NCBI GenBank assembly: GCA_964551015.1
Contig: CAZKBP010000009.1
Coordinates: 131,680 to 195,679 of the forward strand
Direction: 5' to 3'
Source of the DNA: CAZKBP01 sp964551015
Lineage (GTDB): Bacteria; Bacteroidota; Bacteroidia; Cytophagales; Microscillaceae
DNA: 64,000 bases
The notes under the pieces are model-generated. The model was not told the origin of the DNA, did not search any database, and was given only the letters and a program-made list of their open reading frames with translations. A program made the translations under genes and the position numbers. Below, piece after piece: positions 1 through 8,905 of the stretch (positions are counted from its first letter, which is position 1; each line of letters opens with the position of its first letter).

Positions 1-203
1 CCTAAATATTTCTTCTTCTACCACTCCCTTTCAAAAAATCTGGCTTTACTAATCTAGAGGGCTTGATGCCCTTCTCCTTTTCCCAAACTCGACTGATTCC
101 ACGCTGCCCTGAGTCCGTCTTTCTTTTTTCTAGTTAGAAAAAAGTCGCTCATCTCATGCTATAATTTCAAAAACTCAGGAAGAGACATCTGCTCTATGGG
201 CAA
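1..203. other. Upstream region without a recognised gene
   Basis: I find no convincing reading frame, RNA gene or promoter of the TTTG/TAnnTTTG type here. It is the leader region of the DUF1800 gene, and whatever precedes it lies outside the window. Confidence 0.4.
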
Positions 204-1874
204 ATGCGCTCCTTTTACTTAACCAAACCAACAAATATGGCCTCATTAGCACCCAAAACGGGTAAGCTGGGCAGGAGACTAGCGGCTCATTTGCTCAGGC
301 GTACCACGTATCAAGTCACCCATAAGCGCATCAATCGCTTCGCCGAATTTAGCGTTTCCGAAGCGGTTGATAGATTACTCAGAGGAGCCCCTAAGCCTGC
401 GCTACCCGAGCCGATTGACCCCAGAAGTCGTAGAACTTGGATTAATACCAATAGAGATATTGAAACGGGAGAATACCTGCTCCGAAGATATGTCAAGGGC
501 TGGTGGCTGCACGAAGCCCTTAGAGATCATTCTATTACGCATAAAATGATCTTTTTCTTGCATACTAATTTTCCGACCAATGCCCGTAGTAGCAGTTCTC
601 GAGAGATGTTTGACCATTTGTCATTGCTGAAATATTACTCCTTGGGAAGTATCAAAAAGTTGGCTAACAAGATCACTTTGGATACCTTGATGGCTCGCTA
701 TCTGGGCAACCACAATAGCCACAAAAATAACCCCAATGAAAACTATGCGCGGGAGTTTATGGAAATATTCACCATCGGCAAAGGCCCACAACGCGCTCCG
801 GGTGATTATACCCACTACACCGAAGAAGACGTCCAACAGGCGGCTCGTGTGCTGACTGGTTTCCCCTTAGAAAGAGAACGAGACGTGAACCGTGTGGATG
901 CTCAAACCAAAATTCCCATTCGCAGCTACGCTAACCCCAAGCGACACGATACGGGGGATAAAACTTTTAGCCATGCTTTCCAGAGAAAAGTCATTCAAGG
1001 GCGTGAAGATGAGCAAGGTATGTACAAAGAATTAGATGACTTTGTGGAGATGGTTTTTGAGCAAGAAGCAACGGCTCGCTTTATTTGTCGTAAGCTTTAC
1101 CGCTTCTTTGTTCGCCCTCAGATTACCAATGAGATTGAACGAGATATTATCAAACCTTTGGCACAAACGCTCCAAGATCATGACTACAAGCTCAAGCCTG
1201 CTTTGAGTCAACTCTTTAATAGCCAGCACTTTTACGATGAAGACGACGGCAACACGACCAACGAGATCATTGGTGGGATTATCAAATCACCGCTCGAGCT
1301 GGTCTTGCAAAGTCTCAGTTTCTTTCAGCTTGAGATTCCTGACCCTCAGTCTGACACCGAAGAGCATTACGATGATTTTTACCGCAGAGCGGTTCAGGAA
1401 ATCATGTTTTCAAGAGCAGGTTTCGAGTTGTTTGAGCCTCCTTCGGTGGCGGGTTATCCGGCCTATCATCAAGAGCCTGGTTTTCATCGCAACTGGTTCA
1501 ACTCTACGACGATGGTAGCTCGTTTCAAATTACCCGAAATGCTCCTTCAGGGCAAGCGCGTCTTGGCAGGGGGTGATTTAGGGGGTGTAGAACTGGATAT
1601 CGTCAAATTTTTGAGTATTCGTTCTATTTTTCCCGAGCCACAAAACGCCGAAGCCGTGGTGCGCACTTTCCTTCATTATATGCTTTGCGAAGAGCCTCAA
1701 TCAGATCGTTTTGATTACTTCTTGAATGAAATCTTTTTGAATGGCTTGAGTCCCAAAAACTGGGAGTTCGAGTGGAATAATTACAAGCAGAGCAGAGATG
1801 ACTCTGATGTCAAGATTCCGCTCTCCAATTTAGTAACAGCGATCATGTATTCTCCTGAATACCAGTTGTTTTAA
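204..1874 (+). CDS. DUF1800 family protein
   Basis: Large protein of the DUF1800 family (function unproven). Family genes commonly sit directly beside a DUF1501 gene, as here, where the DUF1501 gene follows after 49 bp. The family signature NPNENYAREFMEIFTIG is seen at about residues 176-192, followed by a Y-rich central part and a C-terminal half typical of the family. At 556 aa the length is normal. There is no obvious cleavable signal peptide; the first 12 residues may not be translated, because an in-frame ATG at 237 (MASLAPKTGKL) is an equally good start and neither has a ribosome binding site. The two genes are probably co-transcribed and may form an exported or envelope complex, but that is inference from the pairing. 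Confidence 0.85.
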   Translation: MRSFYLTKPTNMASLAPKTGKLGRRLAAHLLRRTTYQVTHKRINRFAEFSVSEAVDRLLRGAPKPALPEPIDPRSRRTWINTNRDIETGEYLLRRYVKGWWLHEALRDHSITHKMIFFLHTNFPTNARSSSSREMFDHLSLLKYYSLGSIKKLANKITLDTLMARYLGNHNSHKNNPNENYAREFMEIFTIGKGPQRAPGDYTHYTEEDVQQAARVLTGFPLERERDVNRVDAQTKIPIRSYANPKRHDTGDKTFSHAFQRKVIQGREDEQGMYKELDDFVEMVFEQEATARFICRKLYRFFVRPQITNEIERDIIKPLAQTLQDHDYKLKPALSQLFNSQHFYDEDDGNTTNEIIGGIIKSPLELVLQSLSFFQLEIPDPQSDTEEHYDDFYRRAVQEIMFSRAGFELFEPPSVAGYPAYHQEPGFHRNWFNSTTMVARFKLPEMLLQGKRVLAGGDLGGVELDIVKFLSIRSIFPEPQNAEAVVRTFLHYMLCEEPQSDRFDYFLNEIFLNGLSPKNWEFEWNNYKQSRDDSDVKIPLSNLVTAIMYSPEYQLF

Positions 1875-1923
1875 ATCATTTTCAAGCCAATTCAAAATTC
1901 ACTCAAATTTTATAGAAGAAATT

Positions 1924-4900
1924 ATGAAACGAAGAGATTTCTTAAAAGCATCTGGGCCTTTGTTCGCCGCGCCACTCTTTTTGAATGCGGTTCCCGTGCG
2001 TAGTTTTTTTCCCGAAGATACCCTTTTGACCACAAATTGTGGCGAGGTGAATTCACGTGCACTCGTAATCATCAAATTAGATGGTGGCAATGACGGCATC
2101 AATACGATTATTCCGATTTCTCAATATGGCAAATATGCCAGATACCGCCCTAAAATCCGCATTCCTGATAGTGGTTCGGACAAATACATTACCCTGGACA
2201 ATACCTTGGCCAACAGCAAGCAAGTAGGGCTTCACCCCAGTATGCAGGCCATCAAGCGTTTGTATGATGATGGTTTTGTCAATATCATTCAGGGTGTCGG
2301 CTACCCTCTGCCCAATCGCTCGCACTTCAAATCTAGCGACCTCTGGCAAACGGGGGGCGACCCTACCACTCCTCAAAAATTCAACCTTGATAGTGGTTGG
2401 ATGGGTCGTTATTTAGAAACGGCCTACGCAGATTTGCTCTTTGGCCCTAATGCCAGTCTGACCGATCCGCTGGGCATTCATTTGGGTTCTAGTAAAGTGT
2501 CCTTAGGCTTTCATACTACGCAGGAGCACGCCGTGGCGGTAGGTTTAGAAAAACAAAATTTGTCTAACTTCTACACCTTTGTTTCGGGCGTAGGCGGCCC
2601 CCCTCCCGATAAGATTTCTAACAGTGACTATGGCAAAGAGTTGCGCTTCTTGATCGAGATGCAGAATAGCACGAATGTTTACGCAGAACGCATTTCTTCG
2701 GTGTTTGATCAAGGCCAAAATGCTATTGAATATCCCAAGTACAAGCTCGCCGATCAACTCAAAACGGTGGCTCGTTTATTGAAAGGAGGAAGCCAAACTA
2801 AAATTTTCCATACGAGAATTGGTGGTTTTGATACCCACGTGTACCAAAAGAATAAACACGCGAATTTGCTTACACAATTTTCTGAATCGGTGAAGGCTTT
2901 CATGGATGACCTCCGAGCCATGGGGATTGATCGTCGTGTGCTCGTAACGACCTATTCTGAGTTTGGTCGCAAGATCGTAGAAAACCAAAACCAAGGAACT
3001 GACCACGGTACTTTCGGCCCGATGTTGGTGATCGGAGCGGGCGTGCAAGGAGGAGTATTTGGTCATAACCCCAACCTAGACGACCAAGATAAAGAAGCCA
3101 TCAAGGACCTTCAGCACGATTACCGCAAGGTGTTTGGCACCCTCATTCAAGATTGGCTCGGTGCGGATCAAGAAGCGATGCAAGCAACTCAGTTTGATGC
3201 TTATGGCAAGATGTCCTTGATTAGTTCCAATCTGGTGGTTGACCCCAGTATCTACAACTGCCGGGGTGGGAGTAGTAGTGGCTCCGAACCACCGCCTCCG
3301 GTGCAGCAGGATTTTATTGGAGAAGTTGGTAAAATCTCAGTGAAGCAAGATAATCGCCAGCAATGGCACAAGGTCGTGCTTAAGAAAAGCTACCAAAATC
3401 CAGTAGTGCTTATGTCGCCCTTAAATTTTGACGGCTCTCAGCCTTGTTTTGCCACCGTGAGAAATATCAAGTCGGCTAGCTTCGAATTTCAGATAACCGA
3501 GTGGGCCTATCTTAATGGTAGTAAGCCCGAAACCACCCTCAGTTACTTGGTAGTGGAGGCAGGAACTTATACTCTAAAGCAGGGTGTCCAGTTAATGGCC
3601 GGCAAGCACCCCAAGGTAGATCACAATGCTACTCGCATAGGTTTCCCCGCTAGTTTTAATAAAAAACCATTGGTCTTCCCTCAATTGATAGCCGACGGAG
3701 GAGGAGAACCTGCCATCACACGTATGGTATTTATCAGCGAGAAGGGTTTTCAACTAAAACTGCAAGAAGCCGAAGCAAGTAATCAAGCGCATTATCCCGA
3801 AGAAGTGTGTTGGATTGCCATTGAGCCGACCACACAGACCCAAGGCTTGGCCTTTGAGGCAGGCAGCACGGGTAGAGTAGTCAGTCACGATTGGTATGAG
3901 CTTCAGTTTAGCCAAAACTATAGTGGGGACGCCGCTTTGATGGCCAGTATGCAAACCCTTTTTGACACCGATACGGCCAATATTCGCTATGACGATCTTA
4001 CGGGTCGTGGTGTAAGACTGAAGATAGAAGAAGAAAAATCTAGAGATCAGGAGGTTCAGCACGCTTTTGAAGAAGTAGCTTACATGGCTTTTCATGGCCC
4101 TGGGTACATTTACGCTGAAGCCAAGGGAACTACTCCTGCCCCTCCCCCATCCAGTGGCTCAGTTTGTGGTAATACCGGAGTCATTACCTGCGAAATGTGG
4201 AATCAGTTGGGAGGAAGTGCGGTCAGTGATATCCCAGTCAATACCACTCCTGACCAAACCAAGTTGATGCCTACTTTCGAGACGGCTCCAAACCAAGGCG
4301 ATTTTTATGGATTAAGATTGCGTGGCTACATTTGCCCGCCACAATCAGGACAGTACACTTTCTTTATCGCAGGTGATACCAAGGCCGAATTGTGGCTCAG
4401 TGAAGACGACCGCCCTCAGACCAAGAAAAGAATCGCTCACGTACCTAATTATACCGCTTATCGTCAGTGGAATAAATTCCCACAGCAGCGTTCGGCCAAA
4501 ATCTTCCTGAAAAAAGGACAACGCTATTATGTAGAAGCTTTGCTCAAAGAAGACATCGGAGGCGACCATCTTTCGGTGGGATGGCAAAGACCCGATGGTA
4601 CCCAAAACTTACCCATTCCCGGTCAATGGCTACAAGCTTGGGGAGGCGGTCAGAGTGTGCCTATCACGGATCAATGCCAAGGTACTGGTCAAATCCTTTG
4701 GGAGACTTGGTACAACCTACCCGGGCCTCATCTTGATAAAGTACCTTTTGATACCAATGCTCAGAAGAAGGAGTTCCGCTCTATTTTTGAGTCGCCTACC
4801 GACATGGCCGAGGCTTACGGAGGTAGACTTCGGGGCTTCATCTGTCCCCCACAAACGGGTAATTATACTTTCTACATCGCGGCTGACTACCGAGGGGAGC

Positions 4901-5493
4901 TTTACCTGAGTAATAATTACGATCCTGCCAATAAAGTCTTGATTGCCAGTGTACCTCGCTACACTTCTCCTCGTCAGTGGGATAAATTTCCAGCGCAGAA
5001 ATCCCAGCAGGTCTATCTCATCAAGGGGGTTCCCTATTACGTGGAGGCAAGGATGAAGGAAGACATTGTCAATGACCATTTAGCGGTAGGATGGCAAAGA
5101 CCCGATCGCAACTTTGAGCGACCTATCTTAGGCAAATGGCTGATTCCTTGGACTTATGCCAAATTCCAAGAGCTGAAGCAGGGCAATTTCCAAGCGAGCA
5201 ACCGAGAAATTGTCGCACAAGATACGAGTCCTTTTGAGGTAAACCGTGAGCTATCCATCAATTGCTACCCGAATACTTTTACCAAGCATTTTGATCTAGC
5301 CATTGGTAATCCTTCTTCGGAGCAGGCTTGGATTCAGATTTTCAATTCGAATGGTAAGCTGGTTTTCTATCAAGAGATGAGAGCCTCAGACGAAGCGACT
5401 CGCATTGAAGCAGGGCATTTCCAGCCGGGGCTTTATATTGTCAAAGTAGTGGTCGGAAGCGAAGTGAAGACTACCCGCGTAGTGAAACAATAA
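1924..5493 (+). CDS. DUF1501 protein fused to lectin-like, two PA14 and T9SS sorting domains
   Basis: Multidomain secreted protein of 1189 aa; plain DUF1501 proteins are about 400-500 aa. It begins MKRRDFLKASG, a twin-arginine (Tat) type signal. The DUF1501 domain (sulfatase-like fold family) covers about residues 40-440, with conserved YSEFGR and DHGTFGPM segments. Residues about 460-735 contain repeated W/F-rich segments resembling H-type lectin domains (tentative). Two PA14-like modules follow at about 750-905 and 915-1070, each with an RGY/FICPPQ-G-YTF core; PA14 modules often bind carbohydrate. The last 85 residues are a T9SS type A sorting domain (NCYPN, GLYIVKV, ending VVKQ). The protein is probably anchored at or released from the cell surface and binds glycans. 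A Tat-like signal together with a T9SS tail is unusual. It sits 49 bp after the DUF1800 gene. Confidence 0.85.
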   Translation: MKRRDFLKASGPLFAAPLFLNAVPVRSFFPEDTLLTTNCGEVNSRALVIIKLDGGNDGINTIIPISQYGKYARYRPKIRIPDSGSDKYITLDNTLANSKQVGLHPSMQAIKRLYDDGFVNIIQGVGYPLPNRSHFKSSDLWQTGGDPTTPQKFNLDSGWMGRYLETAYADLLFGPNASLTDPLGIHLGSSKVSLGFHTTQEHAVAVGLEKQNLSNFYTFVSGVGGPPPDKISNSDYGKELRFLIEMQNSTNVYAERISSVFDQGQNAIEYPKYKLADQLKTVARLLKGGSQTKIFHTRIGGFDTHVYQKNKHANLLTQFSESVKAFMDDLRAMGIDRRVLVTTYSEFGRKIVENQNQGTDHGTFGPMLVIGAGVQGGVFGHNPNLDDQDKEAIKDLQHDYRKVFGTLIQDWLGADQEAMQATQFDAYGKMSLISSNLVVDPSIYNCRGGSSSGSEPPPPVQQDFIGEVGKISVKQDNRQQWHKVVLKKSYQNPVVLMSPLNFDGSQPCFATVRNIKSASFEFQITEWAYLNGSKPETTLSYLVVEAGTYTLKQGVQLMAGKHPKVDHNATRIGFPASFNKKPLVFPQLIADGGGEPAITRMVFISEKGFQLKLQEAEASNQAHYPEEVCWIAIEPTTQTQGLAFEAGSTGRVVSHDWYELQFSQNYSGDAALMASMQTLFDTDTANIRYDDLTGRGVRLKIEEEKSRDQEVQHAFEEVAYMAFHGPGYIYAEAKGTTPAPPPSSGSVCGNTGVITCEMWNQLGGSAVSDIPVNTTPDQTKLMPTFETAPNQGDFYGLRLRGYICPPQSGQYTFFIAGDTKAELWLSEDDRPQTKKRIAHVPNYTAYRQWNKFPQQRSAKIFLKKGQRYYVEALLKEDIGGDHLSVGWQRPDGTQNLPIPGQWLQAWGGGQSVPITDQCQGTGQILWETWYNLPGPHLDKVPFDTNAQKKEFRSIFESPTDMAEAYGGRLRGFICPPQTGNYTFYIAADYRGELYLSNNYDPANKVLIASVPRYTSPRQWDKFPAQKSQQVYLIKGVPYYVEARMKEDIVNDHLAVGWQRPDRNFERPILGKWLIPWTYAKFQELKQGNFQASNREIVAQDTSPFEVNRELSINCYPNTFTKHFDLAIGNPSSEQAWIQIFNSNGKLVFYQEMRASDEATRIEAGHFQPGLYIVKVVVGSEVKTTRVVKQ

Positions 5494-5520
5494 GATAAAG
5501 ATGGGTGTGAGTATTGAATT

Positions 5521-5545
5521 GATGGCGGGTGTTGCTCCCGCCATC
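5521..5545 (+). terminator. Hairpin after the DUF1501 gene
   Basis: Perfect 9-bp inverted repeat (GATGGCGGG / CCCGCCATC) with a 7-nt loop, 27 bp after the stop codon. It has no T-run, so it is a weak intrinsic terminator or an mRNA-stabilising stem. Confidence 0.5.
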
Positions 5546-5645
5546 GATTTGGACTCGGCCAAGCGGGTTACATCTATCGGTTCTATAGAAAATCTATCAT
5601 TTCAAAGTTATGCAAAGGGAATATAGAACTTCATTTCCAATTTAC

Positions 5646-6554
5646 CTATCGAATCAATCTTGCTCCTATATTAAAAGTGCTTCCTGCTCCTTCATTTTTA
5701 CCCAAAACAAAATTTGTATAGCTAGATTCTAACTCAATCATGCCAGGAATCAATTGAAACTTCACCCCCACTCCTGGTTGCATAAAGTAGGAAAAACTTT
5801 CGTTCTGGTTGAGGCGTGACCAAAATTCGTTTTGCACGAAAATCGTCCAACGATCACTGGGAAAATAACTCAAAAACACACTCAAGGGCAAATCTAAGCG
5901 TCGGAAGTTGCGAGGATTGTCAGCATCTCGGTTGATTGTCCACCAAATTCCTAGCTGAGTAAAAACCTGAAATTGACTGCCTAAGGCTTGGTCGTACAAA
6001 AACTGATTAATCCACACGTAACGATCATCGGCTACGAAAACATCGGGCTTTTCCTCATTCCCACTCAATTGATCTCCCACTGGAAAAAGAAATGTACTCT
6101 GAATAGAAAATCGCTCCCACTTCCGCACCGGAGCAATTCGCAAGCGAGGCCCAAAATAAGATAAGGCCGTGCGGCTACGTTCCCCGTTGGAAAAAGCATA
6201 AGTTTTGAGCGGTGAGCTGTCTTTTTCATCCAAGTGGGTAGCGTTGATCCACATTTCCAAGCCCACATTCACGCGAGGCGCAATTCCCAAAGTCAGTTGA
6301 TTGATCACCGTGAGAAAGTTTTGTCGCTCATTCAAATCTGTCTGCTCAGTTCCCTCAAAAAACTGGGTTTGGGTGTAGAGATTCAAGAAAACTTTCAGTT
6401 CCCATTGTTCTTCCCGAAGCAAAACTGAAGGCGTATAAGCTTGAATATTGAAATTACTATCCAAATCTGCTTGTGCTCGGGCTGAAAAACATCCTAAGAC
6501 ATTTGTAATCAATAAGATACAGACAAAAAACTTATATTGAGGGCTTGCTGACAT
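5646..6554 (-). CDS. Outer-membrane beta-barrel protein, putative
   Basis: Protein of 302 aa with an N-terminal signal peptide (hydrophobic stretch around FVCILLITNVLGCF, then a cleavage region near SARAQA). The rest alternates aromatic and polar residues as in transmembrane beta-strands, and it ends with FNIGARLIR, a typical last strand. It resembles uncharacterised Bacteroidota proteins annotated as outer-membrane beta-barrel or transporter-like; I cannot name a substrate. It is transcribed alone, divergently from the oxidoreductase gene at 6669. A cysteine near residue 22 might suggest a lipoprotein, but the context fits an ordinary signal peptide better. Confidence 0.6.
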   Translation of the reverse strand: MSASPQYKFFVCILLITNVLGCFSARAQADLDSNFNIQAYTPSVLLREEQWELKVFLNLYTQTQFFEGTEQTDLNERQNFLTVINQLTLGIAPRVNVGLEMWINATHLDEKDSSPLKTYAFSNGERSRTALSYFGPRLRIAPVRKWERFSIQSTFLFPVGDQLSGNEEKPDVFVADDRYVWINQFLYDQALGSQFQVFTQLGIWWTINRDADNPRNFRRLDLPLSVFLSYFPSDRWTIFVQNEFWSRLNQNESFSYFMQPGVGVKFQLIPGMIELESSYTNFVLGKNEGAGSTFNIGARLIR

Positions 6555-6668
6555 ATCCGAAAACTCATTAGAAATTATTCAAAAGAAACTAAGTTTTTCT
6601 CCCCCCAATGTCACTCAAATGACAAACCGATCCTTTGCCATTCCCTTACTTTGTTTAAAATATTTTTT

Positions 6669-8000
6669 ATGGAGCATATTGTCATCATCGGTAACGGTGT
6701 TTCTGGAATCACCGCCGCCCGCCATATTCGCAAGTTTAGTGACCATCGTATCACCGTGATTTCTGGAGAAACAGATCATTTTTTCTCCCGCACTGCGCTG
6801 ATGTATATCTACATGGGGCACATGAAGTACGAAAACACCAAGCCCTACGAAGATTGGTTTTGGAAGAAAAATCGCATCGAGCTCAAGCGAGCATGGGTAG
6901 AAAGAGTAGATGCAGACCAGAAAACCCTTCACCTTTCCTCAGGAGCAACCATGGCTTACGATAAATTGGTGCTGGCGGTAGGCTCCAAATTCAATAAGTT
7001 TGGTTGGCCCGGACAAGACCTTAAAGGAGTGGGCGGCTTGTATAGCTACCAAGACTTAGAAAAGATGGAGCAATATTCTGCTGATACCCAAATGGCCGTG
7101 ATCGTAGGAGGCGGATTGATCGGGGTAGAAATGGCCGAGATGTTTCTAACCAGAGACATTAACGTTACTTTTTTAGTGAGAGAAGATCGTTTTTGGGGAA
7201 ATGTCTTGCCACTTGAAGAAGGCCAAATGGTAGCCCGCCATATGCGTGAACACCACGTAGATCTGCGCCTGAGTACCGAATTAAAAGAAATCCTAGCCGA
7301 TGAGCAAGGCCGTGCCCGTGCCGTACTCACCAATCACGGAGAAGAAATTCCTTGCCAATTTGTAGGATTGACCGCGGGTGTTAGTCCAAAGATTGATTTC
7401 CTGAAGGATTCTCAAATCGAGACTCAACGCGGCATTATGGTCAACGAATATCTGGAAACAAGCGTGCCCGACGTATACGCCATTGGCGATTGTGCCCAAC
7501 GTCGTGAACCGCTGCCAGAACGTCGCCCTTTGGAGCAGGTCTGGTACACAGGTCGGATGATGGGCGAAACCCTAGCCCAAACCATTTGTGGCAATCGTAC
7601 GGCCTATCAGCCCGGAGAATGGTTTAATTCTGCTAAATTTTTTGATATTGAATACCAGACTTACGGTTGGGTACGCAGTGAACCAGAAGAGGGCGTGGAG
7701 ACTTTTTATTGGGAACACGCCGATGGCAAAATGTCTTTCCGCTTGAACTATTGGCAGGAAAGCGGCCAGATCAAAGGAATCAATGTTTTCGGCTTTCGCC
7801 AAAGACATGAGATTTGGGATCAATGGCTGCGCGAAAAACGCGATGCTGATTACGTGATGGAAAACTTACCCATCGCCAACTTTGATCCTGAATTTTTTAA
7901 ACAGCACGAATCCAGCATTATCCAACAATACAACCAAGAAACTGGCAAAAGCCTTAAAATCAAAGGAAAGAAAGGGCTTTTTGCCCGAATGTTTGCCTAG
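6669..8000 (+). CDS. NAD(P)/FAD-dependent oxidoreductase
   Basis: Cytoplasmic flavoprotein of 443 aa from the pyridine nucleotide-disulfide reductase superfamily (Pyr_redox_2), closest in layout to the flavin subunit of NirB-like or rubredoxin-reductase-like enzymes. It has an N-terminal FAD motif (VIIGNGVSGITAARHI), an internal NAD(P) motif (AVIVGGGLIGVEMAEMF) and the second FAD-binding motif (VYAIGDCAQ). No CxxC redox-active disulfide is visible, so it is probably a simple NAD(P)H to acceptor reductase. The start at 6669 (MEHIVIIGNG) puts the FAD strand at the N-terminus as in the family; an upstream in-frame ATG at 6651 would add six residues. A DUF1223 lipoprotein and a membrane iron-sulfur protein follow on the same strand, hinting at a shared electron path. 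The natural electron acceptor is unknown. Confidence 0.85.
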   Translation: MEHIVIIGNGVSGITAARHIRKFSDHRITVISGETDHFFSRTALMYIYMGHMKYENTKPYEDWFWKKNRIELKRAWVERVDADQKTLHLSSGATMAYDKLVLAVGSKFNKFGWPGQDLKGVGGLYSYQDLEKMEQYSADTQMAVIVGGGLIGVEMAEMFLTRDINVTFLVREDRFWGNVLPLEEGQMVARHMREHHVDLRLSTELKEILADEQGRARAVLTNHGEEIPCQFVGLTAGVSPKIDFLKDSQIETQRGIMVNEYLETSVPDVYAIGDCAQRREPLPERRPLEQVWYTGRMMGETLAQTICGNRTAYQPGEWFNSAKFFDIEYQTYGWVRSEPEEGVETFYWEHADGKMSFRLNYWQESGQIKGINVFGFRQRHEIWDQWLREKRDADYVMENLPIANFDPEFFKQHESSIIQQYNQETGKSLKIKGKKGLFARMFA

Positions 8001-8052
8001 TCAATGGTAAATTCCAGACTAGAAGCCATTTGTAATTAGTAATCCAACGATT

Positions 8053-8865
8053 ATGCAGAAATTTATTTCATCCTTGTTATCAATCGCTGTGGTATTTTTT
8101 GCCGCTTGCCAGTCTGGCTCCGAGCAGTCCGCACAGACCGAGCAGAAAGCTGCTATGAGCGATATGCCTTTGAAAATTACCCTGAAAGAAAATAAAGAAG
8201 GCTTTGCCGTGGTGGAGCTTTTTACCTCCGAAGGCTGTTCTTCTTGCCCGCCTGCCGACCGCTTGACCGAAGAGCTTGCCAAAGAAGCTGAAGCCAAGGG
8301 GCAAGATGTCTATATTTTGGCCTTTCATGTGGATTATTGGAATCGCTTGGGCTGGAGAGATCGCTTCAGCAAGCAGGCTTTCTCCAATCGTCAGTATTGG
8401 TATGCCGAGCAATTCAAACAAGGAACGGTTTATACCCCCCAGATGATTGTCAATGGAGCCACGGAATTCGTAGGCTCTCGCCGTGCCGAAGCAAAGGAGG
8501 CTATTCGAGAAGCACTTACTCAAACCGAAGAAAATCAAATCCAAATTGATTTAACAAATACGGAAAAAGCAGGCGAAATAGCCTACACCATTGATGAAGT
8601 ACCCGAAAATACGCAATTGCACTACGCTTGGGTAGAAAAAGATTTGAGCAGCAAAGTCAAATCTGGCGAAAATCGAGGCCGAAATCTACACCACTACAGT
8701 GTAGTTTGGGATTTAAAGACTATTGACCAACCCCAAACTTCGGGTAAACTTGCTCTGGATTTCGCACATCAAGATGGAGGAAAATATGAATTAATCGCCT
8801 TTTTACAGCATGAAAAAGGTGCTAAAATATTAGGAGCTTCTCGCTACGAATTTGAAATAAATTAA
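8053..8865 (+). CDS. DUF1223 thioredoxin-fold lipoprotein
   Basis: Protein of 270 aa with a lipoprotein signal (VVFFAAC, lipid-modified Cys about residue 19), so probably membrane-anchored in the periplasm. The DUF1223 domain starts with VELFTSEGCSSCPPADR; C62 and C65 form a CxxC pair of thioredoxin type, and FHVDYWNRLGW is the second family hallmark. DUF1223 proteins have a thioredoxin-like fold and are presumed to do disulfide or metal-related redox chemistry, but the substrate is not established. It lies 52 bp after the flavoprotein gene and 40 bp before the iron-sulfur membrane protein gene, all on one strand, so co-transcription is likely. The lipid anchor would place the CxxC next to the periplasmic domain of that membrane protein. 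Confidence 0.82.
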   Translation: MQKFISSLLSIAVVFFAACQSGSEQSAQTEQKAAMSDMPLKITLKENKEGFAVVELFTSEGCSSCPPADRLTEELAKEAEAKGQDVYILAFHVDYWNRLGWRDRFSKQAFSNRQYWYAEQFKQGTVYTPQMIVNGATEFVGSRRAEAKEAIREALTQTEENQIQIDLTNTEKAGEIAYTIDEVPENTQLHYAWVEKDLSSKVKSGENRGRNLHHYSVVWDLKTIDQPQTSGKLALDFAHQDGGKYELIAFLQHEKGAKILGASRYEFEIN

Positions 8866-8905
8866 GACATAGATTGAAAGCTATTTTTTCAAAAATCAAA
8901 ACTTT

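Noticed and set aside
4595..4909. 104-codon plus-strand frame within the PA14 region, and similar frames on both strands (for example 4717-5079, 3754-4095)
   Set aside because: These lie inside the long T9SS gene, which has clear domain content; they are shadows of its codon usage.
8080..8544. 154-codon minus-strand frame opposite the DUF1223 gene
   Set aside because: The plus strand encodes a recognisable DUF1223 lipoprotein; the antisense frame has no recognisable features.
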